In this document: one piece after another, positions 9,596-18,876 of the stretch
Layout: each line of letters opens with the position of its first letter
Position numbering within the stretch: the first letter of the stretch is position 1
Assembly: GCF_020386635.1 (NCBI RefSeq)
Contig: NZ_CP081942.1
Coordinates: 5,084,001-5,148,000, forward strand
DNA: 64,000 nt
Direction: 5' to 3'
Source: Pseudomonas sp. MM211
GTDB taxonomy: Bacteria; Pseudomonadota; Gammaproteobacteria; Pseudomonadales; Pseudomonadaceae
Notes under the pieces: generated by a model
Seen by the model: the letters and a program-made list of their open reading frames with translations, nothing else
What the model was told of the DNA's origin: nothing
The model's database searches: none
Made by a program: the position numbers and the translations under genes

Positions 9596-11818
9596 TTACC
9601 GGGTGGCCATCAATTTTTCCTTGGTGATCGGCAGGCTGCGAATACGCTGCCCGGTGGCGTGGTAGACCGCGTTGGCGACGGCGGCTGCGAGCCCCGTCAC
9701 GCCGATCTCGCCAATGCCCCGTGCGCCGAATTCGCCAAGCTGGTAATCCGGATAGTCGAGCAGCAGCACGTCGATATCCGGCTGGTCGCCATGCACGGGC
9801 ACCATGTACTCGGCGAAGTTGTTGTTCACCGGCAAGCCATTGCGCGGGTCGTACTCGGCCGCCTCGAACAGCGCCATGCCGATGCCCATGATGATCGCGC
9901 CCTCGACCTGATTGCGCGCCGCCAGCGGGTTGACCACCTTGCCGACGTCGATGGCGCTGACCACCCGTGCAACGCGCAGACGCGAGATGCCTGGATCCCA
10001 GCGCACTTCGACGAAGTGCACGCCAAAGGAGCGGAAGGAGTACTTGTCGTTCTCCGAGGCACCGCTGTGGTAGGTCGCCTCGGCCCGTGACAGGCGCTGG
10101 CGGGTCAGTACATCGGCAAAGCTGGCGTTCACGCCGCCCTTGCTCAGTTGCCCGCTTGCACCCAGTTCCAGGCTCTGTGGATCCTGGCCGGCGAAGGGGC
10201 CATTGTTCATCACCGCATACTCGCGCAACTTGTCCAGCGCCTGGCGAGTCGCACCGGCGACGGCAGGCATCAGGCTGGCCGTCACCCAAGAGCCACCGGA
10301 CAGGGCGCCAGGCGGGAACGACGAGTTGCCCAATTGCACCTCGACACGATCCATCGGCAAGCCAGTCAATTCGGCGACGGTCTGCGCGATGATGGTGTAG
10401 GTGCCGGTGCCGATGTCTTGCAAGCCGCACTGCACCAGCGCGCGACCATCGGCGCGGAGGATCACCCGCGCATCGGTCGCCACCTGAAAAGCCTCCCAGT
10501 TGCAGGCGCCCACGCCGTAGCCGATCAGCTCGTCGCCTTCGCGCATGGCGCCGACGGCAGCATTACGCTGATGCCAGCCAAAGCGCTCGGCAGCCTTCTC
10601 GATGGCTTCGGGCAGGTGATTGCTGGACCACGGCAAGTCAGTGCTTTCATCTTTGCTGGCCAGGTTGTTCTGGCGGAACACCAACGGGTCGACGCCGCTT
10701 GCCAGGGCGATCTCATCGATGGCCGATTCCAGGGCGAACAACCCGGGGGCCGCACCGGGCGCACGCATGGAGGTCGGCGTACCGCGATTCACCTGGCCCA
10801 TGCTGTGGCTGACCAGCACGTTCGGGCAGGAATACAGACTCTTGGTCACCCCGCCGCACGTCTCGGTGTAGTTATCCAGGGTCGAGGTGCTGTTGTAGGA
10901 CTCGTGACGGATGGACAGCAACTTGCCTTCGCCATCGGTAGCCAGGCGCATCCGCTGGCGGGTTTCCGGGCGATGGCCAACGGTGGTGAACATCTGCTCG
11001 CGCGGCAACATCAGTTGCACCGGCCGCTTGGTGACCCTGGCAGCCGCGCAGGCGGCGATGGAGTGCGGCCAGGGCCACAGCTTGGCGCCGAAACCGGAGC
11101 CGATGTAGGGCGCCAGCACCTCGACCTGATCGGTGGACAAGTCGAAGACATTGGCCAGCACGTTGCGGTGGTTGACCACCCCCTGGCTGCTTTCGTAGAC
11201 GAAGAGGCGACCATCACGCCAGTGGGCGGTGGTGGCGTGCATCTCCATGGGATTGTGGGTTTCCACCGGCGTGGTGTAGGTCACGTCGATGCGGTGCGCG
11301 GCCTGCTGAAACCCCGCTTCGGGATCGCCACGCTCGTGGCCACCACCACCGGCACGGGCACCACGGGTACGCAGCGCATCCTGCAGGCTGTTGATCGACT
11401 CGTCCGCCTGGTAATCGACGTTCACCTGATAGGCGGCCGCCCTCGCCTGCTCGAAACTCTCGGCCACCACCAGGGCTACGAACTGCCCTGGATAGTAGAC
11501 CCGGTCGTCCTCGAAGGGCAGCCGGTGCTCATCCACCTTGCTGGCAGTGAGGATGTTCTTGATCAGGTTCTTGGCGCCACTGGGCGTGCGATGCAGGCGA
11601 GGGAAATTGCCGTGGTGCAGCACCTCGACGACACCGGGCATACGCCGCGCCTGCTCGTCGTGAACCGCCACTATCCGCCCACTGGAAATGCTGCTGTAAA
11701 CGCCATAGGCGTAAAGCTGACCGTCCAGATGATGATCCGCGGCATACAACGCCGCGCCACTGACCTTGTGACGACCTTCTACGCGTCGCTGGGCGACGCC
11801 GATGATTTTATCGCTCAT
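9596..11818 (-). CDS. paoC: Aldehyde oxidoreductase molybdenum-binding subunit
   Basis: The ATG at 11818 has an AGGAG site seven bases before it and begins MSDKIIGVAQRRVEGRHKVSG, the usual opening of PaoC/YagR; the open frame runs further upstream, but that part does not look like this family. The 740-residue chain has the two xanthine-dehydrogenase molybdenum domains, with GSGFGAKLWPWP, RAPGAAPGLFALE and, near residue 704, the catalytic glutamate in ARGIGEIGVTG. It belongs to the xanthine oxidase family, oxidising aldehydes to acids with water as oxygen source. The MITE-like element at 11840-11964 lies between its start and the end of paoB. Confidence 0.92.
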   Translation of the reverse strand: MSDKIIGVAQRRVEGRHKVSGAALYAADHHLDGQLYAYGVYSSISSGRIVAVHDEQARRMPGVVEVLHHGNFPRLHRTPSGAKNLIKNILTASKVDEHRLPFEDDRVYYPGQFVALVVAESFEQARAAAYQVNVDYQADESINSLQDALRTRGARAGGGGHERGDPEAGFQQAAHRIDVTYTTPVETHNPMEMHATTAHWRDGRLFVYESSQGVVNHRNVLANVFDLSTDQVEVLAPYIGSGFGAKLWPWPHSIAACAAARVTKRPVQLMLPREQMFTTVGHRPETRQRMRLATDGEGKLLSIRHESYNSTSTLDNYTETCGGVTKSLYSCPNVLVSHSMGQVNRGTPTSMRAPGAAPGLFALESAIDEIALASGVDPLVFRQNNLASKDESTDLPWSSNHLPEAIEKAAERFGWHQRNAAVGAMREGDELIGYGVGACNWEAFQVATDARVILRADGRALVQCGLQDIGTGTYTIIAQTVAELTGLPMDRVEVQLGNSSFPPGALSGGSWVTASLMPAVAGATRQALDKLREYAVMNNGPFAGQDPQSLELGASGQLSKGGVNASFADVLTRQRLSRAEATYHSGASENDKYSFRSFGVHFVEVRWDPGISRLRVARVVSAIDVGKVVNPLAARNQVEGAIIMGIGMALFEAAEYDPRNGLPVNNNFAEYMVPVHGDQPDIDVLLLDYPDYQLGEFGARGIGEIGVTGLAAAVANAVYHATGQRIRSLPITKEKLMATR

Positions 11819-11839
11819 GAATAAGCTCCTGAAGAGCCT

Positions 11840-11964
11840 TTCACGACCTAGCGAGCTAGAGCCATACAAAGCGAAAATAAGCGAGGAAGCGGAGTTTACG
11901 GCTGTAAATGAGCATTCCGAGCTTGTTTTTAACGCAGTAGGGCCGACGCGCAGCAGATCGTGAA
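11840..11964. repeat. MITE-like intergenic element with 7 bp inverted ends
   Basis: TTCACGA at 11840-11846 is the exact inverse of TCGTGAA at 11958-11964. The segment between is AT-richer than the flanking coding DNA and carries a CTAGCGAGCTAG dyad at 11848-11859. The interval is non-coding, yet from memory similar sequence is seen between genes in other Pseudomonas genomes. It splits an otherwise tightly packed operon. No second copy was found in this window. Confidence 0.45.
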
Positions 11965-11970
11965 TAGGGT

Positions 11971-12954
11971 CTAAGTCGTAAGGTCGCGCAGGTTGCGCAT
12001 AACCACCTGCTGCCCCAGTGGAATCTTGAAAGCGTTGTGCTCGTAAGCACGCGCCCCTTTGACCGCCAATTCGGCCGCCCGGGCGAACGCCTCCGGGGTG
12101 GCCCGCTGGCCGATAAGCGCCCGCTCGGCCTCCGTGGCTCGCCACGGCTTGCTGCCCAGGCCACCGAGGGCGACGCGTGCGTCGGCGATGCGCTGCCCGT
12201 CGATTACCAGGATGATCGCGCTGGAAGCCAGGGCGAACTGATAGGAGGCACGGTCGCGCAGCTTGAGATAGGCGGATCGACTGCCGGCAAGCGGCGCGTC
12301 CAGCGTCACGTGGGTGATCAGCTCGCCGCGTTCCAGCGCATGCTCGCGCCACGGCGTCGAACCGGGCAGCAGGTGGAAGTCGCCAAACGGGATTTGCCGC
12401 TCGCCAGCAGCGCCGCGCACGGTGACCTGTGCGCCGATGGCGGCGATAGCCACGCACATGTCCGACGGGTGCGTGGCGATGCAGTGCTCGCTGGTTCCCA
12501 GCACTGCGTGCACGCTGCGATTCAAGCCGCCGATGGCCGCACAACCCGAACCCGGCTCACGCTTGTTGCAGGCTGAGGTACCGTCACGGAAGTAATTGCA
12601 GCGCACCCGCTGCATGACGTTGCCGGCGGTGGTCGCCTTGTTGCGCAACTGCGTTGAGGCACCGGCCAGAAGGGCCTGGGAAAGCACCGGATAGTGCTCG
12701 CGCACCAGCGGGTGATTGGCCAGATCGGTGTTGCTGACCAGCGCGCCGACGCGCAGCCGGCCATCGGCCAGGCGCTCGACCTGCTTCAGTTGCAGGTGGT
12801 TGATGTCGACGATCTGCTCGGGCTTCATCACGTCCAGCTTGACCAGGTCGAGCAGCGTGGTGCCGCCTGCCAGGTAAGAGCGTGGTTCGTCGCCGGTCAT
12901 CGAACCGACGGCGTGTGCGGGAGACTCGGCACGCACGAAATTGAAAGTCCGCAT
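11971..12954 (-). CDS. paoB: Aldehyde oxidoreductase FAD-binding subunit
   Basis: A 327-residue FAD_binding_5/CO dehydrogenase flavoprotein subunit. YLAGGTTLLDLVKLDV binds the FAD pyrophosphate. Four cysteines, C119 (RCNYF), C129 (SACNKR), C138 (GSGCAA) and C158 (SEHCIATHPSD), match the extra 4Fe-4S cluster known from PaoB/YagS and some other members. The start overlaps the paoA stop by one base (TGATG), so translation is coupled. The protein passes electrons between the iron-sulfur subunit and its acceptor. The 4Fe-4S cluster is a prediction from cysteine positions. Confidence 0.92.
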   Translation of the reverse strand: MRTFNFVRAESPAHAVGSMTGDEPRSYLAGGTTLLDLVKLDVMKPEQIVDINHLQLKQVERLADGRLRVGALVSNTDLANHPLVREHYPVLSQALLAGASTQLRNKATTAGNVMQRVRCNYFRDGTSACNKREPGSGCAAIGGLNRSVHAVLGTSEHCIATHPSDMCVAIAAIGAQVTVRGAAGERQIPFGDFHLLPGSTPWREHALERGELITHVTLDAPLAGSRSAYLKLRDRASYQFALASSAIILVIDGQRIADARVALGGLGSKPWRATEAERALIGQRATPEAFARAAELAVKGARAYEHNAFKIPLGQQVVMRNLRDLTT

Positions 12955-13637
12955 CAGACCGCCCCTCCCATCTTCGACCGTGCGGACTGCACCGCGCTGA
13001 GGATGTTCTTGTAGGCGCCGCAGCGGCAGATGTTGCCGCTCATGGCTTCGCGAACGCTAGCGTCGTCACTGGGGATGTTCGGATCCTTGAGAATCGCCAC
13101 GGCGCTCATGATCTGCCCGGACGTGCAGTAGCCGCACTGATAGGCGTCGTGCTCCCAGAAGGCTTCCTGTACCGGGTGCAGGGTATCGCCCTGGGCCAGG
13201 CCTTCGATGGTGGTGATGCTGTCGCCGTCATGCTGCACAGCGAGGGACAGGCAGGAATTGATCGCCACGTCATTGACCAACAGGGTGCAGGCGCCGCATT
13301 GACCGTAATCACAGCCCTTCTTGGTGCCGGTCAGTTGCAGGCGGTCACGCAATACATCGAGTAACACAGCGTTGGCCGGCACGTTCAGCGCGTGCACCTG
13401 ACCATTCACGACCAGCCGAATACGCTGTTCGCCGACGCCGGGCGCCGACTTGTCCTCGATACCGGGCACGGCATTCTGGACGGTCGCCAGAGCGCTGTCG
13501 GGAATCAGGCCGGACAGTGTCGCCGCCGCGATGCCGGAGGCACCGAATTTGAGAAAACTGCGGCGCGTGGGCGATACCGCCAATGCGGCCGGATCCACTT
13601 CAACCACCGGGTTCTGCAAGGTCTTCTGGTCTTTCAT
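12954..13637 (-). CDS. paoA: Aldehyde oxidoreductase 2Fe-2S subunit with Tat signal
   Basis: The ATG at 13637 follows GAGGTTACCGTG and gives a 227-residue protein. SPTRRSFLKFG at residues 22-32 is a twin-arginine signal, so the folded three-subunit enzyme is exported to the periplasm in one piece, as for PaoABC. The plant-type 2Fe-2S cluster is held by CDYGQCGAC and a downstream Cys, and the second cluster by CGYCTSGQ and NICRCG. Upstream in-frame codons as far as 13694 have no family similarity. It is the first gene of the operon. Upstream lies a palindrome at 13800-13813 that may be a regulator site. Confidence 0.93.
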   Translation of the reverse strand: MKDQKTLQNPVVEVDPAALAVSPTRRSFLKFGASGIAAATLSGLIPDSALATVQNAVPGIEDKSAPGVGEQRIRLVVNGQVHALNVPANAVLLDVLRDRLQLTGTKKGCDYGQCGACTLLVNDVAINSCLSLAVQHDGDSITTIEGLAQGDTLHPVQEAFWEHDAYQCGYCTSGQIMSAVAILKDPNIPSDDASVREAMSGNICRCGAYKNILSAVQSARSKMGGAV

Positions 13638-14294
13638 CACGGTAACCTCAAGGTCGCTCAAGTTGGCGAGCTGCTGAACATCAGCGGCTGCCACGACTCA
13701 TTTCGTTTTATTGCCAATGCACCAGGCATTGAACTTGGTAGCTGCGGCTCTCACTTCGGTTCAGTGTTTTTAGCGCCCGCTTCATCCAACAAATAATAGG
13801 TATTCGCGAATACGAACTTATTCGCCTGCGAAGAGGCGGCATGCGAACAACGGGTAAAGCTAGCAGCTATTGGCGAAGGTGATTAGTAGCGAAATACTGC
13901 AAGACCTAATGAGTGAGGCTCATGAATAGTCGGCAGCCAACTGGCCGGCGGTTATTCAGAAAACAACGAGAGAAAGAAGCTATTTTCGACACATGAAGAC
14001 GCAAGTGCATTTTAAATGCGCCAGCGACTGATGGTTTTATTTAAGAGGTAAACTTGCCTATTCCAATCCGAACAAAGTTTCCTTGGCAGAAACTTAATAT
14101 TTCCGTAAGCGCATTGACGCGTTTATCAACGACAGGAAGTTGTCTGAAGTTGCCTAAAGCTGAGAGGCGTAAATGGTGGAGTGGGTCGACCAGGAGGGAA
14201 TTGAAACGAGATCAATTTAGGTACGACAGTACCGAAGGGCTGAGACAACCAGAACCGCAATGCAATCGCCTCACGGTTCTGGCAACGCGGCAGA
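13638..14294. other. Intergenic region upstream of paoA
   Basis: About 660 bases without a credible gene. It contains the palindrome GTATTCGCGAATAC and base composition closer to AT-rich than the flanks around 13780-14110. A 112-codon plus-strand frame at 14054-14392 has no family character, lacks a good ribosome site and overlaps the more convincing minus-strand gene at 14295-14618. Confidence 0.5.
13800..13813. promoter_or_regulatory. Palindrome GTATTCGCGAATAC upstream of the pao operon
   Basis: A perfect 14 bp palindrome 163 bases ahead of the paoA ATG. A site of this kind suits a dimeric repressor or activator. No regulator gene lies next to the operon, so the binding protein is unknown. 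Confidence 0.3.
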
Positions 14295-14618
14295 TTACAC
14301 GTACGCCTGACGAGCGGCACCGCGTGGAAGCCGGTTGCGGCCAGGAATCTGCTCCAGCTTCTGCCGCCATGCCTCCCGCACGCTCAGGGTAGATTCTGGC
14401 TCAGCTTGCTTGACCGGCGCTTTGGCGGCGCGGGCAGCTGCACGCAACTCGGCCAGGGTTGGCGTGCGGTTAACGGCCTCGGCTGGGGCAGCATCCTTCT
14501 CGAGCGAGCGAAGGCAGAGTTTGCAGGAAACCTGCGCCTGATCCTGGGTAGCGCTGAGGCTCGAGCCGGTGCGGCCACAAGCGACAGCATCAGGGGAAGG
14601 CGAGTAGTGAATGGCCAA
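14295..14618 (-). CDS. Small cysteine-containing hypothetical protein
   Basis: A 107-residue protein starting MAIHYSPSPDAVACGRTG. The cysteine at residue 14 and a CKLC pair (VSCKLCLRSL) could form a small metal-binding knuckle. The second half is charged and helical (ELRAAARAAKAPVKQA, VREAWRQKLEQIPGRNRLPRG), with no membrane segment or signal peptide. It resembles short uncharacterised Pseudomonas proteins with the same opening, recalled from memory rather than searched. Base use is like real coding sequence. No function is proposed. It stands alone, with no operon partner within 100 bases. Confidence 0.6.
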   Translation of the reverse strand: MAIHYSPSPDAVACGRTGSSLSATQDQAQVSCKLCLRSLEKDAAPAEAVNRTPTLAELRAAARAAKAPVKQAEPESTLSVREAWRQKLEQIPGRNRLPRGAARQAYV

Positions 14619-14746
14619 CGTGACATCTCCAGCAGTAAAACGGGGCGGCGATTTTACATATCCGCCGACGTTTCTGTGCAGTCACATGAGAGAAGTCGTG
14701 GATAACGAGACGGCCAGCGAGGCAGCGCAGCCTTCGCTAAAAACCA

Positions 14747-15136
14747 TCAAACCGGCTGAATGCCAGCCTGGGGGGCTTTTTCGGGGATCATCGCTGCGCA
14801 CATGGCGAGGAGCTGGTTGACCGTCCACGGCTTGGGGATCACCGCCACGTTCAGGCCTTCGAAATCGGTCGTTCCTTCCAGGAAACCGGAAGAGATGATG
14901 ATCGGCAGATCCGGGAAACGGTCGCGGATCAGGTGAGCGAGAAAGATACCGTCGATGTCGCCGGGCATGCTGAAGTCGGTCAGCACCATCTGCACCTGAC
15001 CATCGCTGCTGGAAAGGAACTCCCAGGCGTCATCGGCACAGGGGAAGGCTTTCACCTGGTGACCTTCTTCTTCGAAGATCTCCACGAGGAGCTCTCTGAT
15101 GGAGCGTTCGTCTTCGGCTATGACTATCAGTGGCAT
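14747..15136 (-). CDS. Single-domain response regulator
   Basis: From the ATG at 15136 the product is 129 residues, just the length of one receiver domain: MPLIVIAEDERSIRELL carries the acidic pair, LTDFSMPGD the phosphorylated aspartate, IISSGF the switch Ser/Thr region and VIPKPWTVNQLL the conserved lysine. There is no output domain, so it acts by binding a partner, as CheY-like or phosphorelay intermediates do. No histidine kinase lies in the window. The neighbouring chemoreceptor gene is transcribed in the same direction, 139 bases away, but the two are not clearly one operon. Confidence 0.85.
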   Translation of the reverse strand: MPLIVIAEDERSIRELLVEIFEEEGHQVKAFPCADDAWEFLSSSDGQVQMVLTDFSMPGDIDGIFLAHLIRDRFPDLPIIISSGFLEGTTDFEGLNVAVIPKPWTVNQLLAMCAAMIPEKAPQAGIQPV

Positions 15137-15275
15137 CGCATGGATCCGGGCAGTAGGAGTCAGGCTCTGACCAGCGGCCATGAGCAAGATTTCATAAATA
15201 TCCGCACCCTGCCGACTGGCGGCAGCAGCGCCAACCATGACGCTGCCTGCAGGGCAGGCAACGTCAGCGCTCCCG

Positions 15276-17237
15276 TCACTCCAGGCGGAAACGGCTCACC
15301 AGGTTCTGCTGGTGCTCGGCCAGCCGCGCCAGCTCCAGGCTGGTGACTGCGGTTTGTTCGGCACCGGAACTGACTTGAATGGCGACATCGTTGATCTCGA
15401 CCACGTTACGGTTGATGTCTTCGGCGACCGCACTCTGCTCTTCAGCAGCCGTGGCGATCTGCATGTTGCGGTCGTTGATACCGGCGACGCCGGCGGCGAT
15501 ATCGGCCAGCAGGTCACCGGCGCGCTCGATGTTGGCCGCCCCAGCCCGCGCTTTGCCGAGAGTCTCCTCCATGGAGTGCGTGGCGAGATCCGAGCCTTTC
15601 TGCAGATTGGCGATCATCTGCTGAATGTTGCCGGTGGACTCTTGGGTCTTCTGCGCTAGCGTACGCACTTCGGAGGCAACCACCGCGAAGCCGCGACCGT
15701 GATCGCCGGCCCGCGCCGCTTCGATGGCTGCGTTGAGGGCCAGCAGGTTGGTTTGATCGGCAATACCACGGATCACGTCGAGCACGCTGGAGATCAAATC
15801 ACTCTCGTGCTTCAGATCGCCAATGATCCGCGCCGTCTCATCGGCCTGGGTCGAGAGCTCGCGGATAACCGCCACAGTGCGTTCGATTTCCTGGCGGCCC
15901 TGGGTGGTGTTGAGGTTCACCTGGCGGGACATTTCCGCAGCATCACTGGTGCTCTGCGCCACGTCGCGAACCGTCGCGCTCATTTCGTTGATGGCGGTCA
16001 CCACCAGTTCGGTGCCCTGGCGCTGACGTTCCAGGCTGTTGCTGGTCTGCAGGGTGACCGCCGAGCACTCTTCGGCAGCCGTCGCGACCTGGGCGGTAGC
16101 CGAGCCGATTTCCCGGACGATCTGCGTCAGCTCCTCGGCCATGATATTGAGGTTGCGGGTGATTTCACCGAACTCATCCTTGCCCACATAGGCCGAGCGT
16201 GCGGTCAGATCACGCTGCGAAAGGGCCAGCAGCGCGGTGTTCGCCTCGCGCACGGCGTAGTTGATGTTGCTGATGATCAGGTAAGACAGCACGGCCACCA
16301 CCGCCAGCGCCGCCAGCACGCCGATCACCGTCATCCACAGTACGCCGGCAGCCTTGTCGCGGGCCTGGGCGGCCAGGATGCCGACATTCTGGCCCAGTTC
16401 GGTCTCCACTTCGCCCATCAGGTCGATGCGGTTGGTGGAGGTCTGAAACCAGTCGGTGGCCTTGACGCCCAGCGGCTGGCCAAGCGGCGTTTCGAAGGCC
16501 AGTTTCTGCAGCCGGGCAACTTCCAGTGCGCTGGGCTGCTGCATCTTCTCGTCGAGTTTGCGCACGAAATCGGCGGACGCATTGCGGCGGAAGCCTTCCG
16601 AGTACGCGGAGAACTCACCGAGGTTACGGCTGAAGGTGGATAGCAGTTCCGCGTCGAAGCGGCCCTGATTGAACACCACGCCGAGCATGGCGCGTTCACG
16701 CCCGGCCCGCTCTTTCATCTCGATGAACTGGGTGAGCGATGACAGTGCGCGGGCCAGCGAAGGATCGTCGACACTGCGCTCAAGGCCGTGGGTGTAGCCG
16801 ATCAGGGTACGGATGATGGCGGTATAACGCGCCCCCGACTCACGGTTGTCGATCGCCAGCTTGTCGATCTGCCCGCGGGTCGCATCGAGGCCGCTCAACG
16901 CAGCCAGCGCTTCATCGAGCTGTGCGCCCGAGCTGCCGGATAACGCACGTGCTTCAACCAGCGCCGTGTCGGTCTGCCCACGCATGCGTAGCAGAACGTC
17001 CTGCATGCTCTTGCCCTTGCTACCGAGGAACACGCCACTGGCACCCCGCTCACGCTGCACCACGGTAATCAACTGGCTGATCTTCTGAGCAGCAGCGCTG
17101 GCCTCCTGGGTTCGATCCATTTCCTCCAGGGTTTGATAGCTCCCCACCACCTGCAATGCAGCCAACCAGAGAAAACCGAGTACCGGACAGGCGAGGATCA
17201 GCAACAGCTTGAGGCTCAATGGGATATTTCTGAGCAC
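15276..17237 (-). CDS. Methyl-accepting chemotaxis protein with NIT sensor domain
   Basis: A 653-residue chemoreceptor. Membrane segment 1 is at about residues 9-31 and segment 2 at about 300-325. Between them is a helical periplasmic domain with [16 protein letters not shown], typical of the nitrate- and nitrite-sensing (NIT) family. HAMP follows (about 327-380), then the signalling hairpin with its invariant tip around [20 protein letters not shown] and [10 protein letters not shown]. The ligand is suggested by family only: NIT domains occur in proteins of several functions. The C-terminus lacks a CheR-tethering pentapeptide. The gene is monocistronic. Confidence 0.9.
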   Translation of the reverse strand: MLRNIPLSLKLLLILACPVLGFLWLAALQVVGSYQTLEEMDRTQEASAAAQKISQLITVVQRERGASGVFLGSKGKSMQDVLLRMRGQTDTALVEARALSGSSGAQLDEALAALSGLDATRGQIDKLAIDNRESGARYTAIIRTLIGYTHGLERSVDDPSLARALSSLTQFIEMKERAGRERAMLGVVFNQGRFDAELLSTFSRNLGEFSAYSEGFRRNASADFVRKLDEKMQQPSALEVARLQKLAFETPLGQPLGVKATDWFQTSTNRIDLMGEVETELGQNVGILAAQARDKAAGVLWMTVIGVLAALAVVAVLSYLIISNINYAVREANTALLALSQRDLTARSAYVGKDEFGEITRNLNIMAEELTQIVREIGSATAQVATAAEECSAVTLQTSNSLERQRQGTELVVTAINEMSATVRDVAQSTSDAAEMSRQVNLNTTQGRQEIERTVAVIRELSTQADETARIIGDLKHESDLISSVLDVIRGIADQTNLLALNAAIEAARAGDHGRGFAVVASEVRTLAQKTQESTGNIQQMIANLQKGSDLATHSMEETLGKARAGAANIERAGDLLADIAAGVAGINDRNMQIATAAEEQSAVAEDINRNVVEINDVAIQVSSGAEQTAVTSLELARLAEHQQNLVSRFRLE

Positions 17238-17428
17238 GGTGTAGTACCTATTTCATCTGCTTCGCTGGTATTCCCTGACGAAGCGAAAACAATTGCCTGC
17301 CGTCGCGCTTTTTATTGGCGGCGCGTTGAGCAGGAGTAGGCGCATGTATATGCGGCACACAAAAGCATTTGGATAAGGCAGATGGAGTGTTCATCGGCTC
17401 GGCACGAACATTCTTTAGGTGCTTTCAG

Positions 17429-17833
17429 TCAGCCGATCCACTCCTGTGTTTCTGCCGGCAAGTGCGTGTCCACTTGCAGCCAGGACAACTTGCTCTGCGT
17501 CCAGATATGCCGATCCGCAGGCGCCTGTTCCGGGTGATCCAGCGTCGCGATGGTCACATCCATCGACTGCGGACTCAGGGTGGTGAACAAAGCAAGGTGC
17601 CCACCGCACCGAGCGCAGAAATACCGTGTGCAGGTTGGCGACGAGTCGAAACGCGCCGCTTCACCCTGCAGCCAGGTGAAGCGATCCAGGGGCACGGTGA
17701 TCCAGGTGACCAGAATGCCGCCGGTGCTACGCCGGCAGATCGAGCAGTGGCAATGGGCGATATCGCTCAATGGCGCCTGGAACTGATAACGCAATGCGCC
17801 GCACTGGCAGCCACCGCTATGTAGATCGCTCAT
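17429..17833 (-). CDS. GFA-family zinc protein (glutathione-dependent formaldehyde-activating type)
   Basis: The ATG at 17833 gives a 134-residue protein that begins MSDLHSGGCQCGALRY, the normal start of the family; upstream codons of the open frame are not conserved. Zinc-binding cysteines are seen in GGCQCG, HCHCSICRR and YFCARCGGH, forming the Mss4-like fold of DUF636/GFA proteins. A few members speed adduct formation between formaldehyde and glutathione, but most are of unknown role, so formaldehyde activity should not be assumed. It is divergent from the AEC transporter gene with about 100 bases between. Confidence 0.88.
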   Translation of the reverse strand: MSDLHSGGCQCGALRYQFQAPLSDIAHCHCSICRRSTGGILVTWITVPLDRFTWLQGEAARFDSSPTCTRYFCARCGGHLALFTTLSPQSMDVTIATLDHPEQAPADRHIWTQSKLSWLQVDTHLPAETQEWIG

Positions 17834-17931
17834 GGTTCTCTCCTGAAGCCTGTTGGTATCGGGCACGCATCCGGCTTGCCTGATGCTACGGCACTGGCGA
17901 AGATGCACGTTCACCACCACCGGGGGCTCCC

Positions 17932-18846
17932 GTGATCGAACTGCTTCTGGCCCTCTGGCCACTCTTCGCCCTGATCGTTGCCGGTTATGAACTGCGCCGT
18001 CGCGGTTTTCCCAGTGAAGCCTTCTGGCCTGGCGCCGAACGCCTCAACTACTTCATTCTATTCCCCGCCCTGCTGTTCAACAGCCTGGCCACCGCGCCGC
18101 TGGACAACCCGCAGCTACCACGGCTGGCGCTGGCCGTGCTGCTCGGCCTGGGTATCGCCTGGCTGGCGCTGTTGATCGTACGCCGTGTACGCGGCTGGCC
18201 GGCGTCACGCTTCGGCGCGTTCAGCCAGGGCATTCTGCGCTTCAACACCTATCTGGGCCTGGCGGCGGTGGGCAGCCTGTTCGGCCAGCCGGGCCTGACC
18301 CTGGCGGCGTTGATGCTGGCGCTGATGGTGCCGACCGCCAACGTGCTGTCGGTGTGGTCGCTAACCGCCGAGCGTGGCGTCGGCGTACGCAGCCTGCTGT
18401 TGCCGATCATCCGCAACCCGCTGATCCTCGCCTGCCTGGCCGGCGCTCTGCTCAACCTCAGTGGGCTCGGATTGCCGGGCGGCAGCGACCGTCTGCTCAG
18501 CCTGCTCGCTGCCGCCAGCCTGCCCTTGGGCTTGCTGTGTGTCGGTGCGGCACTGAAACCCGAACAACTGGGCGGCGAGGTTCCGGCTTTGGCCTGGAAC
18601 AGCCTGCTGCGCTTGTTGCTGATGCCGCTGCTGGCTTTCGCGGTGGCTTACGGTCTGCAGTTACCGGCGATGGAAAGCACCGTGCTGGTACTGTTCTTCG
18701 CGCTGCCCACCGCCCCCACCTCTTATGTGCTCACTCGCCAGTTGGGCGGCGATGGAAATCTGATGGCCGGCATCATCACCCTGCAGCATCTGCTGGCTGC
18801 CGCCTCACTTGTCGGCATGCTGTATTTGCTGGAGCACCTGCTCTAG
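17932..18846 (+). CDS. AEC-family transporter
   Basis: A 304-residue inner membrane protein that starts with GTG at 17932 (MIELLLALWPLFALIVAGYELRR). About ten hydrophobic helices can be drawn, with the inverted five-helix repeat of auxin efflux carrier (Mem_trans) proteins. Landmarks are LNYFILFPALLFNSLA in the first half and VLFFALPTAPTSYVLTRQLGGD in the second. Bacterial members export or import malonate, malate or other organic acids, but none of the neighbours fixes the substrate. A short hairpin (GCGGGCT, four bases, AGCCCGC) at 18859-18876 follows the stop. Confidence 0.88.
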   Translation: MIELLLALWPLFALIVAGYELRRRGFPSEAFWPGAERLNYFILFPALLFNSLATAPLDNPQLPRLALAVLLGLGIAWLALLIVRRVRGWPASRFGAFSQGILRFNTYLGLAAVGSLFGQPGLTLAALMLALMVPTANVLSVWSLTAERGVGVRSLLLPIIRNPLILACLAGALLNLSGLGLPGGSDRLLSLLAAASLPLGLLCVGAALKPEQLGGEVPALAWNSLLRLLLMPLLAFAVAYGLQLPAMESTVLVLFFALPTAPTSYVLTRQLGGDGNLMAGIITLQHLLAAASLVGMLYLLEHLL

Positions 18847-18858
18847 CGGGCGGGTAGT

Positions 18859-18876
18859 GCGGGCTTACCAGCCCGC
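18859..18876 (+). terminator. Weak hairpin after the AEC gene
   Basis: Seven-base arms GCGGGCT and AGCCCGC with a TACC loop follow the stop codon by 12 bases. There is no T tract, so it is terminator-like only. Confidence 0.3.

Noticed and set aside
10148..11824. A 558-codon plus-strand open frame opposite paoC
   Set aside because: Antisense shadow without family features; paoC is well supported.
9596..12544. Longer version of paoC starting near 12544
   Set aside because: The upstream part does not resemble paoC and overlaps paoB; the ATG at 11818 has a good ribosome site and family start.
14054..14392. A 112-codon plus-strand open frame upstream of the small Cys protein gene
   Set aside because: Poor ribosome site, no family character, overlaps the better minus-strand gene.
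17237..17429. Possible third gene between the chemoreceptor and GFA genes
   Set aside because: No frame with family or ribosome site support in this 190-base gap.
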